In this document: one piece after another, positions 52,899 through 61,895 of the stretch | Numbering within the stretch: the stretch's first letter is position 1 | Layout: each line of letters begins with the position of its first letter | NCBI GenBank assembly: GCA_026004435.1 | Contig: BPJD01000003.1 | Coordinates: forward strand, 62,001 to 126,000 | Origin: Patescibacteria group bacterium | GTDB taxonomy: Bacteria > Patescibacteriota > Microgenomatia > UBA1406 > GWC2-37-13 | Reading direction: 5' to 3' | Length of the DNA: 64,000 bases | Made by a program: the position numbers and the translations under genes | The notes under the pieces: generated by a model | Seen by the model: the letters and a program-made list of their open reading frames with translations, nothing else | Databases searched by the model: none | Told to the model about the DNA's origin: nothing

Positions 52899-52914
52899 TA
52901 ACTTTAACTGATTT
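52887..52914. terminator. Inverted repeat between convergent operons, possible terminator
   Basis: AAATCAGTT (52,887-52,895) and AACTGATTT (52,906-52,914) form a perfect 9-bp stem with a 10-nt loop. It straddles the stop codon of the FemAB gene and lies between two convergent genes. No U-rich tail follows directly on the plus strand, so the terminator role is uncertain. Confidence 0.45.
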
Positions 52915-52937
52915 GTTAAAAAACAGCCAAATTAGAC

Positions 52938-53801
52938 TTACTCTGATTTTTTATTTTCCAGACTAGAATCTAGACCAAGCAGATTAATTAACTGAGCATT
53001 ACTGGGAATAATATACTTTACATTTTTAGCTAAGGTTTCTCTGGCTGTCTCAAACTGTTTCCAAGCTTTGGCATTGTCTTTAAAATGTAGATTAGCTGAG
53101 TGAGATACCATCTCAATAGCCTTAGCTTGAGCTTGAGCCTTTAAGGCAATGGCCTGAGCCTCACCTTGGGCTTCAAGCACTTGTTTTTCTTTTTTACCTT
53201 CTGCTTCTAAAATCTGACTTTGCTTAACTCCTTCAGCCTTTAAAATCATTGCTCTCTTTTCTCTTTCTGCCTTCATCTGCATACTCATAGCCTCAGATAT
53301 TTCTATTGGAGGATCAATCTTTTGCACCTCTACTCTAGTTATTTTTACACCCCAGTTGTTAGTTGCTTCATCTAAAACATCTCTTAAGTTCTCGTTAATT
53401 ATATCTCGCGCTACTAAAGTTTCATCTAAGGTTTTATCACCAATAATATTTCTAAGATTGGTTTGGGCCAGAGTTGTTGCAGCATAATTAAAATCCTCAA
53501 CCTCAAACTCTGCTTTTACAGGATCAACAACTTTGTAATAGATAACAGCATCAACCTCAACTGTTACATTATCCTGAGTAATTACTTTTTGAGGCTCGAC
53601 ATTAATAACTTTTTCTCTTACATCAACATTAATAACTGAGTCTAAAAAAGGAAAAATAAAGTTTATGCCCGGCTGTAACAGTCTATGGTACTTGCCAAAA
53701 CGCATAACAATACCACGCTCAAACTGCCTGACAATAACAATAGATTTAACTAAAGCTATAATACCTAAAACAGAAATAACAAAATAAAAACCAAAATCCA
53801 T
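52938..53801 (-). CDS. SPFH/band 7 membrane protein (slipin/paraslipin type)
   Basis: A 287-residue SPFH protein: one N-terminal membrane helix (about 3-22), the band 7 domain starting VRQFERGIVMRFGKYHRLLQPGINFIFPF, then a long Ala/Glu/Lys-rich coiled coil (about 165-235). These proteins form membrane rings or scaffolds. It is paired with an NfeD gene 2 nt upstream, the standard genomic partner of slipin-like SPFH proteins. Last gene of the minus-strand operon from 58,341. Confidence 0.92.
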   Translation of the reverse strand: MDFGFYFVISVLGIIALVKSIVIVRQFERGIVMRFGKYHRLLQPGINFIFPFLDSVINVDVREKVINVEPQKVITQDNVTVEVDAVIYYKVVDPVKAEFEVEDFNYAATTLAQTNLRNIIGDKTLDETLVARDIINENLRDVLDEATNNWGVKITRVEVQKIDPPIEISEAMSMQMKAEREKRAMILKAEGVKQSQILEAEGKKEKQVLEAQGEAQAIALKAQAQAKAIEMVSHSANLHFKDNAKAWKQFETARETLAKNVKYIIPSNAQLINLLGLDSSLENKKSE

Positions 53802-53803
53802 AA

Positions 53804-54244
53804 TTATTTTTTAGAAATTTTTAATGTTACTCCTTCTACTGCATCAATTTTAACAGATTCTTTTTCAGAAACTTTTTGATCTGACTCAAACCTCCATTTC
53901 TCAGATCCTACTAAAATTAGGCCTGATTTTTTATCAGCATTTAGTTTGACAATAGAACCAGTCCTGCCGATTAAACTATCTACATTTGTCTTATGAGTAG
54001 CCACAGCAACCTTTTGTTTAATTAACTCCCTGCCAAAAATTACATATAAAAAAGAAAGTATAAAGATTGATACCAGCCCAGTGTAAGGATAGTCAATCAA
54101 TCTTTGCAAAAATGACGAGATTATAAAATTTAATCCAACGAAAAACAGATCTAGACCTGTATCCACTCCTACAATCAACTCAAGTATAATCAAGAGCAGT
54201 CCTATATATATATAAAGATCTGGGTTAGCAAAAAACTCAATCAT
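53804..54244 (-). CDS. NfeD-like membrane protein (short form)
   Basis: A 146-residue protein with three membrane helices in the first 75 residues and a C-terminal OB-like domain (SLIGRTGSIVKLNADKKSGLILVGSEKWRFES), the NfeD core. It lacks the serine-protease domain of long NfeD proteins, so it is the short (NfeD1b) type that partners with SPFH proteins. The functional link with the downstream SPFH gene is well supported by conserved gene order. Confidence 0.9.
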   Translation of the reverse strand: MIEFFANPDLYIYIGLLLIILELIVGVDTGLDLFFVGLNFIISSFLQRLIDYPYTGLVSIFILSFLYVIFGRELIKQKVAVATHKTNVDSLIGRTGSIVKLNADKKSGLILVGSEKWRFESDQKVSEKESVKIDAVEGVTLKISKK

Positions 54245-54266
54245 AACAGTATTTTACCAAATAAAG

Positions 54267-55097
54267 TTAAATTTGATCAGACAAAGATTTTAAAATATCT
54301 AGATTTTTTTTATCAGGGCCTTTATTGTCAAAGCCCGGAGTCTCAATAATCATTGGCAGCTGTCTAAACTCATTAATTGATAAGATATTCATAAAACCTT
54401 TTTTGCCAATACTGCCTTTGGTAAGGTTCTCATGTCTGTCCCTTAAAGAACCTAAAGGATCCTTGCTGTCATTAAGGTGCCACAAAATAAGTTTATCTTT
54501 ACCTATTAAGTCATTAAATCTCTGCCAATAAGCTGACAATTGGTCAAAATCAGTTAGATCTATACCTGCAGAAAACAAGTGACAAGAATCCAGACAAACC
54601 TTAACCCGCTCTGAGTTAAGTTTTTCAAGTATTAAAGCTATCTCCTCCAGATCTTTACCTATTTTTCTATTGCCTGCATTTTCAATTATAAAATAGGTAT
54701 TAGGATTAGTTTCAGCTAAAACCTGCTTAATATTGGCAATTAGCAGATCATAATCTTTGTCATTGTTTTTAAACGAACCTAAATGCACAACACTTCCTAC
54801 AATACCCATCTTTGATGCAAGATTAAGCTCATTTATTAACAGCCTTACTGATTTTTTACCAGTCTCTTGATTATCTGCTAAATTAATTAGATATGAAGCA
54901 TGAAAAAACACAGGCGAGACAGAGTACTCTAATTTTGTCTCAATAAAAGAGTTAATTTGCTCTTGAGTAAACCCTTTAAAACTCCAACTTCGAGGAGAAG
55001 TTGAAAAAATCTGCAAACAATTGCCGCCTTTGGCTGCAATATCTTTAACTGCAAAATCAAGGCCCTTTGATATGGATAGATGAGCTCCGATCAACAT
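54267..55097 (-). CDS. nfo: Endonuclease IV (AP endonuclease)
   Basis: A 276-residue TIM-barrel enzyme that cuts DNA at abasic sites. The N-terminus IGAHLSISKGLDFAV and QIFSTSPRSWSF, metal ligands in VVHLGSF, IIENAGN, CLDSCHLFSAGIDL, WHLNDSKDPLGSLRDRHENLTKGSIG and MIIETPG are all present. Length is normal. The ATG overlaps the stop of the upstream secreted-protein gene by one base (TAATG). It is out of functional place in this operon. Confidence 0.96.
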   Translation of the reverse strand: MLIGAHLSISKGLDFAVKDIAAKGGNCLQIFSTSPRSWSFKGFTQEQINSFIETKLEYSVSPVFFHASYLINLADNQETGKKSVRLLINELNLASKMGIVGSVVHLGSFKNNDKDYDLLIANIKQVLAETNPNTYFIIENAGNRKIGKDLEEIALILEKLNSERVKVCLDSCHLFSAGIDLTDFDQLSAYWQRFNDLIGKDKLILWHLNDSKDPLGSLRDRHENLTKGSIGKKGFMNILSINEFRQLPMIIETPGFDNKGPDKKNLDILKSLSDQI

Positions 55098-57391
55098 TAT
55101 TCTAAACTAAATAGATTTATATTGTTTAGGATTAAATACTCTTTATTTTCATCAATAAACTGCTTTAAACTCATAGTATATACCTGTCCAGTTTTGGTTT
55201 TAACTATAAAATAAAAAGGCAGTTTAGGCAGATCTTGATAGCTAAGATTAACAAAACCATTATCTGCAATATTATGTTGAGAGTAAACTTTGTTTGTTGA
55301 TTGGTCAACCAAAGCAAGTGTTACTGCGTCTTTAATATAACCCTGAATTTGTACAGGAGGCAATAAAAACTCCTTTCCTGCAACTCTTGTGTCTGCTGAA
55401 ATATCAAACCTAAACAATCTTTTTAAACTTTCCCACAGATCTTTCAGGAACCCTCTTTCCTCAACTTGATAATACTCAGGATTCTTTTCAAAAATTGGTG
55501 TCAGACCTTGCAATTGGTCAACATCTGATCTGTTTACAATTAACTCATATGAACCAAATCTATCAGCTATGGTTTGGGCAACAACTCGTCTTGACTGAAC
55601 AATCTTGACAATAGTAAACGGATGACTAACTCTTCCAACAATCTTAACAATATTATTATTAGCAGAAGGTAGTATCTCAAAATCAATTGATTTTACTGGG
55701 TATGCTTTTCCTTTACCATCTTTTGGATACAAGGCAATATCCTTATGAACAGGATTATCTGCTGTCTCAACAATAACTTCATTAGGTTTATAAGGATCAG
55801 TATAGATCAAGTTGTACTTTTCATTTAATTTAATTTTATCCTTAAACTCATAACCACTAGGAGGTGTCACCTGTAGTTTATACCTACCATCTTCAACCAA
55901 AAAGTTATACAAACCATCAGCTTCAGTTAAAACAGGATTAATTAACCCTGGCCTAGTATAAATTGAGTCTGTATCTGTAACCAGTTGGATCTTGGCATTT
56001 GGAATTGGCTCAAGGCTTAGACTATCAAATACTCTGCCATAAGGATCCCAGTAGATAGCAACGCATTTTTTAATCTCCTCATCTTTCTGACCAAAGCCAA
56101 TTGTGCCGTACTGAACTGAACTATGACTGCCATCTGGCGATGAACCACCTGATACTCCAGAGAAAAACACAGAAAAAAATGTATGAGTTGCAGTAGTTTT
56201 TGTATGGCTATAAACTACTTTTGTCAACTGACTGCCCTGCTGGGTTAACTGCAATGGATTAGGCGGATCTACTATAAACTCATGATCACTGGCCGGTCTG
56301 ATTGACAATTTTTGATCATTAGAAGCATTTCCTGTAGTACAGGCAACATTTCCATTCCTTGAAACACAACCAACTATATAAATATCTTTATTGGCAGGCA
56401 AATTATTAACCTTAAGCAATAATCTATGGTCTGTTTTGCCTCCCGGTTTTATAGTTCCATCATAATACTCAGACTGCATACAGTACCATGTCTGACCCGG
56501 CTTTAGCACAGGAGCCATAGTTCCAGTTTTATTGTGACTCGGAGTCGGAAAAGCAGTGACTATAAAGGTAGGAGTTGGAGTTGGCGTATTAGTTGGTGTT
56601 GGGCTTGGTGTCGGAGTGTTCGTTGGAGTTGGCGTAGCAGTCGGTGTTGGAGTAACTGTTGGAGTAGCTGTAGGCGTCGGAGTTGGCGTTGGCAATGGAA
56701 TAAATTTAAATTTAAAATCAAAACCAGCCTTATTCTCATTATTAGCAAATCCTTCTTCATAAAACTCAGCCTCTACCCACTTTCTTATACGATCTTTTAT
56801 ATACCACTTACCAAATTTATGAGAAAGACCTTGATCAATTAAATGCTGGGGCAGACTGTAGCCTTCAGGGAAATACGGACCCCATCTGTGGGGGTTTGAC
56901 CCACAGTTAAAACCACACCAATTAAGTTCATAAGCGTAAACAGGATTATTAGATTCAGTACAAAGTAAAATATTAGAATCGCAAATTGGCAATGACTGAG
57001 CGTCTATTGAACACACTCGATTTTCTTGAAAAAGTCTTTTTGTCGGGCATCTATTAGCTCCTCTTGAAGTTTTACACATTGGAGCTGGATCTGCCTGATT
57101 CTCAACCATATAATTCCCCATATAATAACTGCCATCTGGCTTAACAGTCGTTTCAACAACATCATTTACTCCCCAACATTTGGCATTCTCAGCACCACAG
57201 TAGCTCCAAGTCCACCAATCCAGTCTGTAAATTTTAACACCAGGCAAAGGTATCCTTGAGCCATCTGGAAGTTCTCCAAAAACTCTACCCCTGACTGATG
57301 CAGGAATCCATGCAGAAACAGAATCAGTATAAAAAAATTCCAAGACAAAAAACAATGAGAACAGCAAAACTAAAATTAATTTCTTGACCAT
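55097..57391 (-). CDS. Large secreted protein with Thr-Pro stalk and carboxypeptidase-regulatory-like domains
   Basis: A 764-residue exported protein. A signal peptide (about 1-27, cleavage after SVSA) is followed by a Cys-rich N-terminal module (WWTWSYCGAENAKCWGV and about ten further Cys up to about 170), with VRGRVFGELPDGSRIPLPGVKI resembling a carboxypeptidase-regulatory/Cna-B-like beta sandwich. A Thr/Pro/Ala stalk occupies about 233-275, then a second module with RVFDSLSLEPIPNAKIQLV and GLYNFLVEDGRYKLQVTPPSGYEF, again regulatory-like, and a C-terminal third. No sortase motif or terminal membrane helix is evident. Probably a surface or shed protein; target unknown. Confidence 0.75.
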   Translation of the reverse strand: MVKKLILVLLFSLFFVLEFFYTDSVSAWIPASVRGRVFGELPDGSRIPLPGVKIYRLDWWTWSYCGAENAKCWGVNDVVETTVKPDGSYYMGNYMVENQADPAPMCKTSRGANRCPTKRLFQENRVCSIDAQSLPICDSNILLCTESNNPVYAYELNWCGFNCGSNPHRWGPYFPEGYSLPQHLIDQGLSHKFGKWYIKDRIRKWVEAEFYEEGFANNENKAGFDFKFKFIPLPTPTPTPTATPTVTPTPTATPTPTNTPTPSPTPTNTPTPTPTFIVTAFPTPSHNKTGTMAPVLKPGQTWYCMQSEYYDGTIKPGGKTDHRLLLKVNNLPANKDIYIVGCVSRNGNVACTTGNASNDQKLSIRPASDHEFIVDPPNPLQLTQQGSQLTKVVYSHTKTTATHTFFSVFFSGVSGGSSPDGSHSSVQYGTIGFGQKDEEIKKCVAIYWDPYGRVFDSLSLEPIPNAKIQLVTDTDSIYTRPGLINPVLTEADGLYNFLVEDGRYKLQVTPPSGYEFKDKIKLNEKYNLIYTDPYKPNEVIVETADNPVHKDIALYPKDGKGKAYPVKSIDFEILPSANNNIVKIVGRVSHPFTIVKIVQSRRVVAQTIADRFGSYELIVNRSDVDQLQGLTPIFEKNPEYYQVEERGFLKDLWESLKRLFRFDISADTRVAGKEFLLPPVQIQGYIKDAVTLALVDQSTNKVYSQHNIADNGFVNLSYQDLPKLPFYFIVKTKTGQVYTMSLKQFIDENKEYLILNNINLFSLE
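56570..56693 (-). repeat. Low-complexity repeat coding for the Thr-Pro stalk
   Basis: About 124 nt of imperfect 6-nt units that read Thr-Pro, with Ala, Val, Asn or Ser at intervals. The units differ at third positions, so the array has diverged or been selected against slippage. It encodes about 41 residues of an extended linker in the secreted protein. Confidence 0.85.
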
Positions 57392-57393
57392 AA

Positions 57394-58341
57394 TTATTCA
57401 ATTTTTAAAACTAAACCTTCTTTTTTTCTGGCCTCAATTAATTCCTCAACAGAATCAAACTCCTGAATCTTTTTTTCATTGATTTTAATTACAATATAAT
57501 AAGCCTCATACCAACCAAACTCAGGAGCAAAGTCTCTGCCGATTAACACAGGCGACAACTGGCCTTCCTCCATCTTCCAGATATAATCATTAAGTATATC
57601 ATCATGAAAGTATTTATGGTCTTTCTTTAAGTATAAAAACTCTTGATGGGCATTCCATTCATACGCCTCGTCTATCTCAAACAAGGATTTATTAGCCTTA
57701 ATCTTTTCTCCTGCCTGTTTCATAGTCAAACTGCCTGACGCAATCTGATTTCTTAAATCCTCAATAAAAGGTCTTGTAATTTCTTTGGCTTTTTCAACTC
57801 CCATAGCAGGAGGCTCTATATTATAAAACCAAACAGAGATTGCCTCTCCAGACAAATAAGTTGTTCCTTTTGTCTCAAAATACTCTCTGGCAAAATTAGC
57901 TCTGGCAGGAGTAAATTTATTATCAGAGTAAAAAACAATGCCTTTCCTTACAGCTTCATTCTGTAAAATAATCTCATCAGTTAACCCATCAAACACAGCC
58001 TGCCATTTTTCAGGGTCTTTTCTATTTTCTACAGTGTTCTGGTAGCTGTACTTAAATCTTTGATTGATATCCTCAAGATAAACCCTGACAGCTCCTACCT
58101 GAATACCGTCTGCAACCTTTCCTGCCGAAAAAGGATATATTTTATCAATCTCTTCAGGATTTAAATTATCAGTGATATTAAGCTTTCTTTCAGTTTCTTG
58201 TCTATCAGTGGTTAAATCAGGCTTTTTATCTGGTGAGAGATTTGAAGTAATTACAAAAATTGCAACCAATAAAAATACTATGCCAAATAAAACTAGAATA
58301 TATATTTTTTTTTCTTTTATAAATAAAATTAAACTCTGCAT
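57394..58341 (-). CDS. Membrane-anchored SurA/PpiC-like foldase-related protein
   Basis: A 315-residue protein with a basic start, one membrane helix (about 13-31) and an extracytoplasmic part. The segment VGAVRVYLEDINQRFKYSYQN and the charged alpha-helical middle resemble the SurA N-terminal/PpiC-anchor architecture; the C-terminal WKMEEGQLSPVLIGRDFAPEFGWYEAYYIVIKINEKK looks like a degenerate parvulin domain (L-S-P-V, Y-x-I-V-K). Active-site residues of parvulin cannot be confirmed, so it may be a chaperone without isomerase activity. It lies 2 nt upstream of the large secreted protein, whose folding it may serve. Confidence 0.6.
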   Translation of the reverse strand: MQSLILFIKEKKIYILVLFGIVFLLVAIFVITSNLSPDKKPDLTTDRQETERKLNITDNLNPEEIDKIYPFSAGKVADGIQVGAVRVYLEDINQRFKYSYQNTVENRKDPEKWQAVFDGLTDEIILQNEAVRKGIVFYSDNKFTPARANFAREYFETKGTTYLSGEAISVWFYNIEPPAMGVEKAKEITRPFIEDLRNQIASGSLTMKQAGEKIKANKSLFEIDEAYEWNAHQEFLYLKKDHKYFHDDILNDYIWKMEEGQLSPVLIGRDFAPEFGWYEAYYIVIKINEKKIQEFDSVEELIEARKKEGLVLKIE

Positions 58342-58485
58342 TTACTTTAATATTTATAATATTTAGCATACTGATAAATGAAGTTAAAATCAAGTCTAGA
58401 CACATTAAAAAAACTTTAACCAAAAAGTATATGTTTATGATTAATATCACAACTCATTCTGCACTTTAAAAGCAAAAAACTGCTG
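58342..58485. other. Intergenic stretch between the foldase-like gene and tRNA-Leu
   Basis: AT-rich and without a convincing ORF. On the minus strand TTGATT, a 17-nt spacer and TATGCT lie upstream of the ATG at 58,341 and could be its promoter, but the match is weak. A T6 run directly downstream of the tRNA 3' end may help termination. Confidence 0.3.
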
Positions 58486-58569
<84 letters not shown>

Positions 58570-58591
58570 ATTGATTAATTTTAATTAAGAT

Positions 58592-58620
58592 ATTATATCC
58601 AAATTAGTCTGAAATGTCAC
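58592..58620 (-). promoter_or_regulatory. Promoter of tRNA-Leu
   Basis: On the minus strand GTGACA (58,615-58,620) and a perfect TATAAT (58,592-58,597) are separated by exactly 17 nt. The transcription start would be near 58,585, about 16 nt before the mature tRNA 5' end. Confidence 0.7.
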
Positions 58621-59248
58621 TTAAGTTGATTAGCAAAGTTTCTGCATAACTGCATAACATATTAATCTCATTAAAATAAAAAACGAAACTTTTTACTTTA
58701 AGGCTGTATTTTGCTTACAATACCCAGTATTAATAAAATCAAATTCTAAATTAAACAAAACAAAAAATCCTTACAATGAAACCCAAAGTTCATCTTATGT
58801 TTAGTTGATTACTCAACTGAACAATAATGCAAGGTCTCAAAGATAAAAATAAAAAAGCAATCTGTTGGTTTGAAAAATTTAAGTTTTTGCCTTAGACTCA
58901 TAAAAACTGCCAAAGCCAGTGTTGCTGTATCTTTAAGTTAACCTTGTAAAATCATATAAACGGCTTAAAAAAATGAAACTTTTGACCAATTCATCTTTTG
59001 CTGGAAATCTTCAGTTAAGTTTGCACTGCCAAGACAACCAATTTTATTAACCACTAGCCAAAGTAATTGCATCTTGTAATTAATTGATTTTTTATAAAGG
59101 AAAAGCATAAGCAGCCAATTTTTTATTTTTAAATGTAGCTTTTATAAAGATTGCAAACACAAACAATCCAATTCTGTTTATAGAACACAAAATTTTAAAG
59201 CAGTCTTAAGGTTTAAAATAACAAATTTAATGTCTTTCAAACTCAAAG
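58621..59248. other. About 630 nt with no identifiable gene
   Basis: The longest gene-free stretch in the window, between the O-acetyltransferase stop and the tRNA-Leu promoter. It is very AT-rich, has no long ORF and no tRNA or rRNA signature. A hairpin TTAGTTGA-TTAC-TCAACTGA lies at 58,801-58,820. It could hold a decayed gene or an unknown small RNA; nothing more can be supported. Confidence 0.5.
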
Positions 59249-59845
59249 TTATCTAAACCAAGCTGCTCTGCCTAGTTTGTAGGATAATTTTTTTAATTTT
59301 CTCTCACCTATGATTTTAGCTGGAACTCCAGCAGCTACTGCAAACGGCGGAATATCTTTGGTTACCACAGCTCCAGCTCCAATTACTGCTCCTTTCCCAA
59401 TAGTAACACCAGGCAAAATTATTGCTCTGGGACCTATAAATACATAATCCTCAATAACAACTTGGTCTGTAATAGCTGAAAAATTTTCATCATTAATATT
59501 ATGCTCTGAGTTATAAATCATTACCTCTGAAGCAATATCAACATGATCTCCGATAATTAAGTTGTCTCTGCCGTCAAGAACAGTGCCTTCTCCTATTATT
59601 GTATCCTGGCCAATCTTAATATTTTTAGGATTATAAAATCTAATATGCATATGAAGCGATGACCCTCTGCCAATTTTAATACCAGCTGTTTTGTATATTA
59701 ATTTTCTTAAGTTATGACTGGGAAGACAGCCTGTTAAATGCAGTAAAAACACCTCAAACTCCAACAGCACTGTCTTAAAGCGGGTTATCAGCTTATCTAT
59801 TAATTCAGAAAAACTTAATGGCCTGCCTGCTTTATCTTTAAACAT
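59249..59845 (-). CDS. Hexapeptide-repeat O-acetyltransferase
   Basis: A 198-residue acyltransferase with left-handed beta-helix repeats ([66 protein letters not shown]). The catalytic His is probably in IYNSEHNI. It ends with [12 protein letters not shown], typical of the maltose/galactoside O-acetyltransferase and WbbJ group. It acetylates a sugar hydroxyl from acetyl-CoA. Its start overlaps the upstream transglutaminase-like gene by 8 nt, so the two are probably co-regulated. Confidence 0.87.
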   Translation of the reverse strand: MFKDKAGRPLSFSELIDKLITRFKTVLLEFEVFLLHLTGCLPSHNLRKLIYKTAGIKIGRGSSLHMHIRFYNPKNIKIGQDTIIGEGTVLDGRDNLIIGDHVDIASEVMIYNSEHNINDENFSAITDQVVIEDYVFIGPRAIILPGVTIGKGAVIGAGAVVTKDIPPFAVAAGVPAKIIGERKLKKLSYKLGRAAWFR

Positions 59846-60680
59846 TTTTATATTTTAACACACTCTGAAACAGCTCAACTCTTTGATTAAGAATAGGCAA
59901 TTTATGATTTAACCCATACGATAAAACAATATGATACGAACTTAGTTTTCCAAATCCAGCAAATCTTGAGCTTAAGAAGTGTCTATTTCTCCAGTCTACA
60001 GATGGATCAAGAGGAAATCTTTGATTGTTTTTAAGTTTGATCTCCAACCAAACATGCATTCCTGCCGAACCTGTCCTGCTTGTATAAAGCTCTCCTACAA
60101 CTAACTCAACAGGAATTTTTCTGACTAATAAAATACTGGCAAGTAAAGTGCAAAAACCTCCGCAGTCTACATAATCTAGAGTTAAAGCCTGTTTGTAGGA
60201 GTACAAGCCTTTTATAGGTTTTCCATATCTTAACTTATTAATAACTAAGTTATACGCTTGTTTGACAAACTCAATAGTAGAATTTGAGGTTATTCTGTTG
60301 GCAATGCTTATTATCTCTTGGTCATAAGGATTTATTTTATCAATAATCTTTTTATCAAAACTTGACTGCTGCCGGATATAATTTAGTTGTTGAACAGCTA
60401 AATTAACAGGTTTAACCTCAAGCCTGTACTTTAATTTTACTAACTTTGGTTGTTTAACTTTTGCCAGCAACAAATTATAGTTATTACTGCTAATTCTATC
60501 AGCCTCAAAATTTAAATCATAACCCAGCAGTCTCTGACGCTGGTTGACTAAAGGAAGAGGAATGACAACGAAAGCATCAGAATCAGCATCAAACTGTTTT
60601 GTTACAGCATAACTTGCAGTTTTAGTCTCTCTTGTTAATCTTAAATTGTTAAGTACTTGTTTAGTTATCTGTTTAAGCAT
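59838..60680 (-). CDS. Transglutaminase-like cysteine protease-fold protein
   Basis: A 280-residue protein with a complete transglutaminase-like triad: Cys in [11 protein letters not shown], His in [10 protein letters not shown] and Asp in PLDPSVDW. The N-terminal 130 residues resemble the beta-rich domain that often precedes such cores. There is no signal peptide, so it may act in the cytoplasm unless exported by another route. Family members cleave or cross-link peptides or act as amidases; the partner here could be a peptide-bearing glycan intermediate. The ATG follows a TATATT by 6 nt. Confidence 0.8.
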   Translation of the reverse strand: MLKQITKQVLNNLRLTRETKTASYAVTKQFDADSDAFVVIPLPLVNQRQRLLGYDLNFEADRISSNNYNLLLAKVKQPKLVKLKYRLEVKPVNLAVQQLNYIRQQSSFDKKIIDKINPYDQEIISIANRITSNSTIEFVKQAYNLVINKLRYGKPIKGLYSYKQALTLDYVDCGGFCTLLASILLVRKIPVELVVGELYTSRTGSAGMHVWLEIKLKNNQRFPLDPSVDWRNRHFLSSRFAGFGKLSSYHIVLSYGLNHKLPILNQRVELFQSVLKYKNV

Positions 60681-60686
60681 TGCAGT

Positions 60687-60701
60687 AATATATTTTATAA
60701 T
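60687..60701. promoter_or_regulatory. Paired -10 boxes in a 27-nt divergent spacer
   Basis: Between the two divergent ATGs are TATATT on the minus strand (60,687-60,692) and TATAAT on the plus strand (60,696-60,701). Each ends exactly 6 nt before its start codon. Any -35 boxes would lie inside the opposite gene. Both transcripts should be leaderless. Confidence 0.55.
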
Positions 60702-60707
60702 TTTATT

Positions 60708-61895
60708 ATGAGCATCTCCAATATTCTTCCAACTGTAGAAGACAAAGAACTTATATTTTTGCTTAAAAACTTAAAAAAGCACGCGTATTATAAAAACAAA
60801 ACAATTAACCGGCTAAAGACTTATTTTCCAGACAGCATATTCTTATTCTTTGATTCAGGCAGGTCAGCTTTACATTTTTTAGCAGAAAATGTGCTGGAGA
60901 AAAACAGCAGAATAGCCCTGCAGACCTTCACCTGCTCTGCAGTTGTCCATCCTTTTTTGACAACCAACATACTGCCAAACTATCTAAGTTTTGACAAAAA
61001 CAGTTTTAACTTTGAGTATCAACATCTTATAAACTACATTAACAAAAAAACCAAATCAGTATTGCTGCAGTATACATTCGGAATTGTACCCAACAGTTTG
61101 GAGCAGATTCTTAACTTTTGCCGTAAAAACAACCTAATTGTTATAGAAGATCTAAGCCACAGTTTTGGCAATAGGTATAACAACAGATACCTTGGCAATT
61201 TTGGAGATTTTGCTGTCATTAGTTTTGGCAAAGATAAACCAATCACAGTAGGATCAGGAGGGTGTCTAATTGTTAATGACAGAAAATGGCAGACCAGATT
61301 AAAAAAAGCTTACCAAAAAATTAAACAACCAACTAAAACTGATACTGCCAAACAATTGTTTTACTTGTTTTTTATGCAGTTTGCCAAAAAACTTTATCAT
61401 CACAAAGTTATTAGAGCCTTAATTTACTTACTGCAAAAAACAGGCTTGCTAACAAAAGCTGTCTCAGATAAAGAAAAGCAACTTTATCCAAACAAAATTT
61501 ATAGCATCAATAAATTTCTGTACCCTTTGCTCTACTCCCAGCTAAAGAAGCTTAAACCCTTAATGGATCTACGAAAAACAAACACCAATTACTGGAATAA
61601 GTTATTTAACAAAAACTATAAAACTGCCTTGTTAAAATATCCTCTGTCTGCATCAGACAAACACAAAATCTTAGAAGAACTTAAACAAAATCATATTTAT
61701 TTATCTACCTGGTACAGCAATCTTCTGGACCCAGAAGGAGTTGATCTGAGAAAGTACCGGTTAGATACCGACAAATTTAAACAAGAGCTGTACTTTGCCC
61801 AAACAATTATAAATCTGCCAAATCTTAATCTTAACCTAAACCAAAAAAAGATCATCTATTCTATTATTAACAAGTATGAAAATAACAGAGATTAA
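60708..61895 (+). CDS. DegT/DnrJ/EryC1-family PLP aminotransferase
   Basis: A 395-residue sugar-aminotransferase-like protein. RSALHFLAENVL and ALQTFTCSAVVHP open the PLP domain; VIEDLSHSFGNRYNNRYLGNFGDFAVISFGKDKPITVGSGGCLIV contains the Asp that contacts PLP nitrogen and the Schiff-base Lys region (SFGKDKP). Such enzymes make amino sugars from keto-sugar nucleotides. The ATG at 60,708 is chosen because it is preceded by TATAAT. The next gene, a FemAB protein, overlaps by 20 nt, which suggests joint action on a surface precursor. Confidence 0.85.
   Translation: MSISNILPTVEDKELIFLLKNLKKHAYYKNKTINRLKTYFPDSIFLFFDSGRSALHFLAENVLEKNSRIALQTFTCSAVVHPFLTTNILPNYLSFDKNSFNFEYQHLINYINKKTKSVLLQYTFGIVPNSLEQILNFCRKNNLIVIEDLSHSFGNRYNNRYLGNFGDFAVISFGKDKPITVGSGGCLIVNDRKWQTRLKKAYQKIKQPTKTDTAKQLFYLFFMQFAKKLYHHKVIRALIYLLQKTGLLTKAVSDKEKQLYPNKIYSINKFLYPLLYSQLKKLKPLMDLRKTNTNYWNKLFNKNYKTALLKYPLSASDKHKILEELKQNHIYLSTWYSNLLDPEGVDLRKYRLDTDKFKQELYFAQTIINLPNLNLNLNQKKIIYSIINKYENNRD

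Noticed and set aside
56534-56842. Val-Gly and Trp/Ser/Arg repeat ORFs on the plus strand opposite the stalk
   Set aside because: They are the complementary readings of the Thr-Pro repeat and have no promoter or ribosome-binding site.
58226-58450. Small minus-strand ORF upstream of the foldase-like gene
   Set aside because: Overlaps the start of the 57,394-58,341 gene in another frame, is Ile/Asn-rich as expected from AT-rich DNA, and has no start signal.
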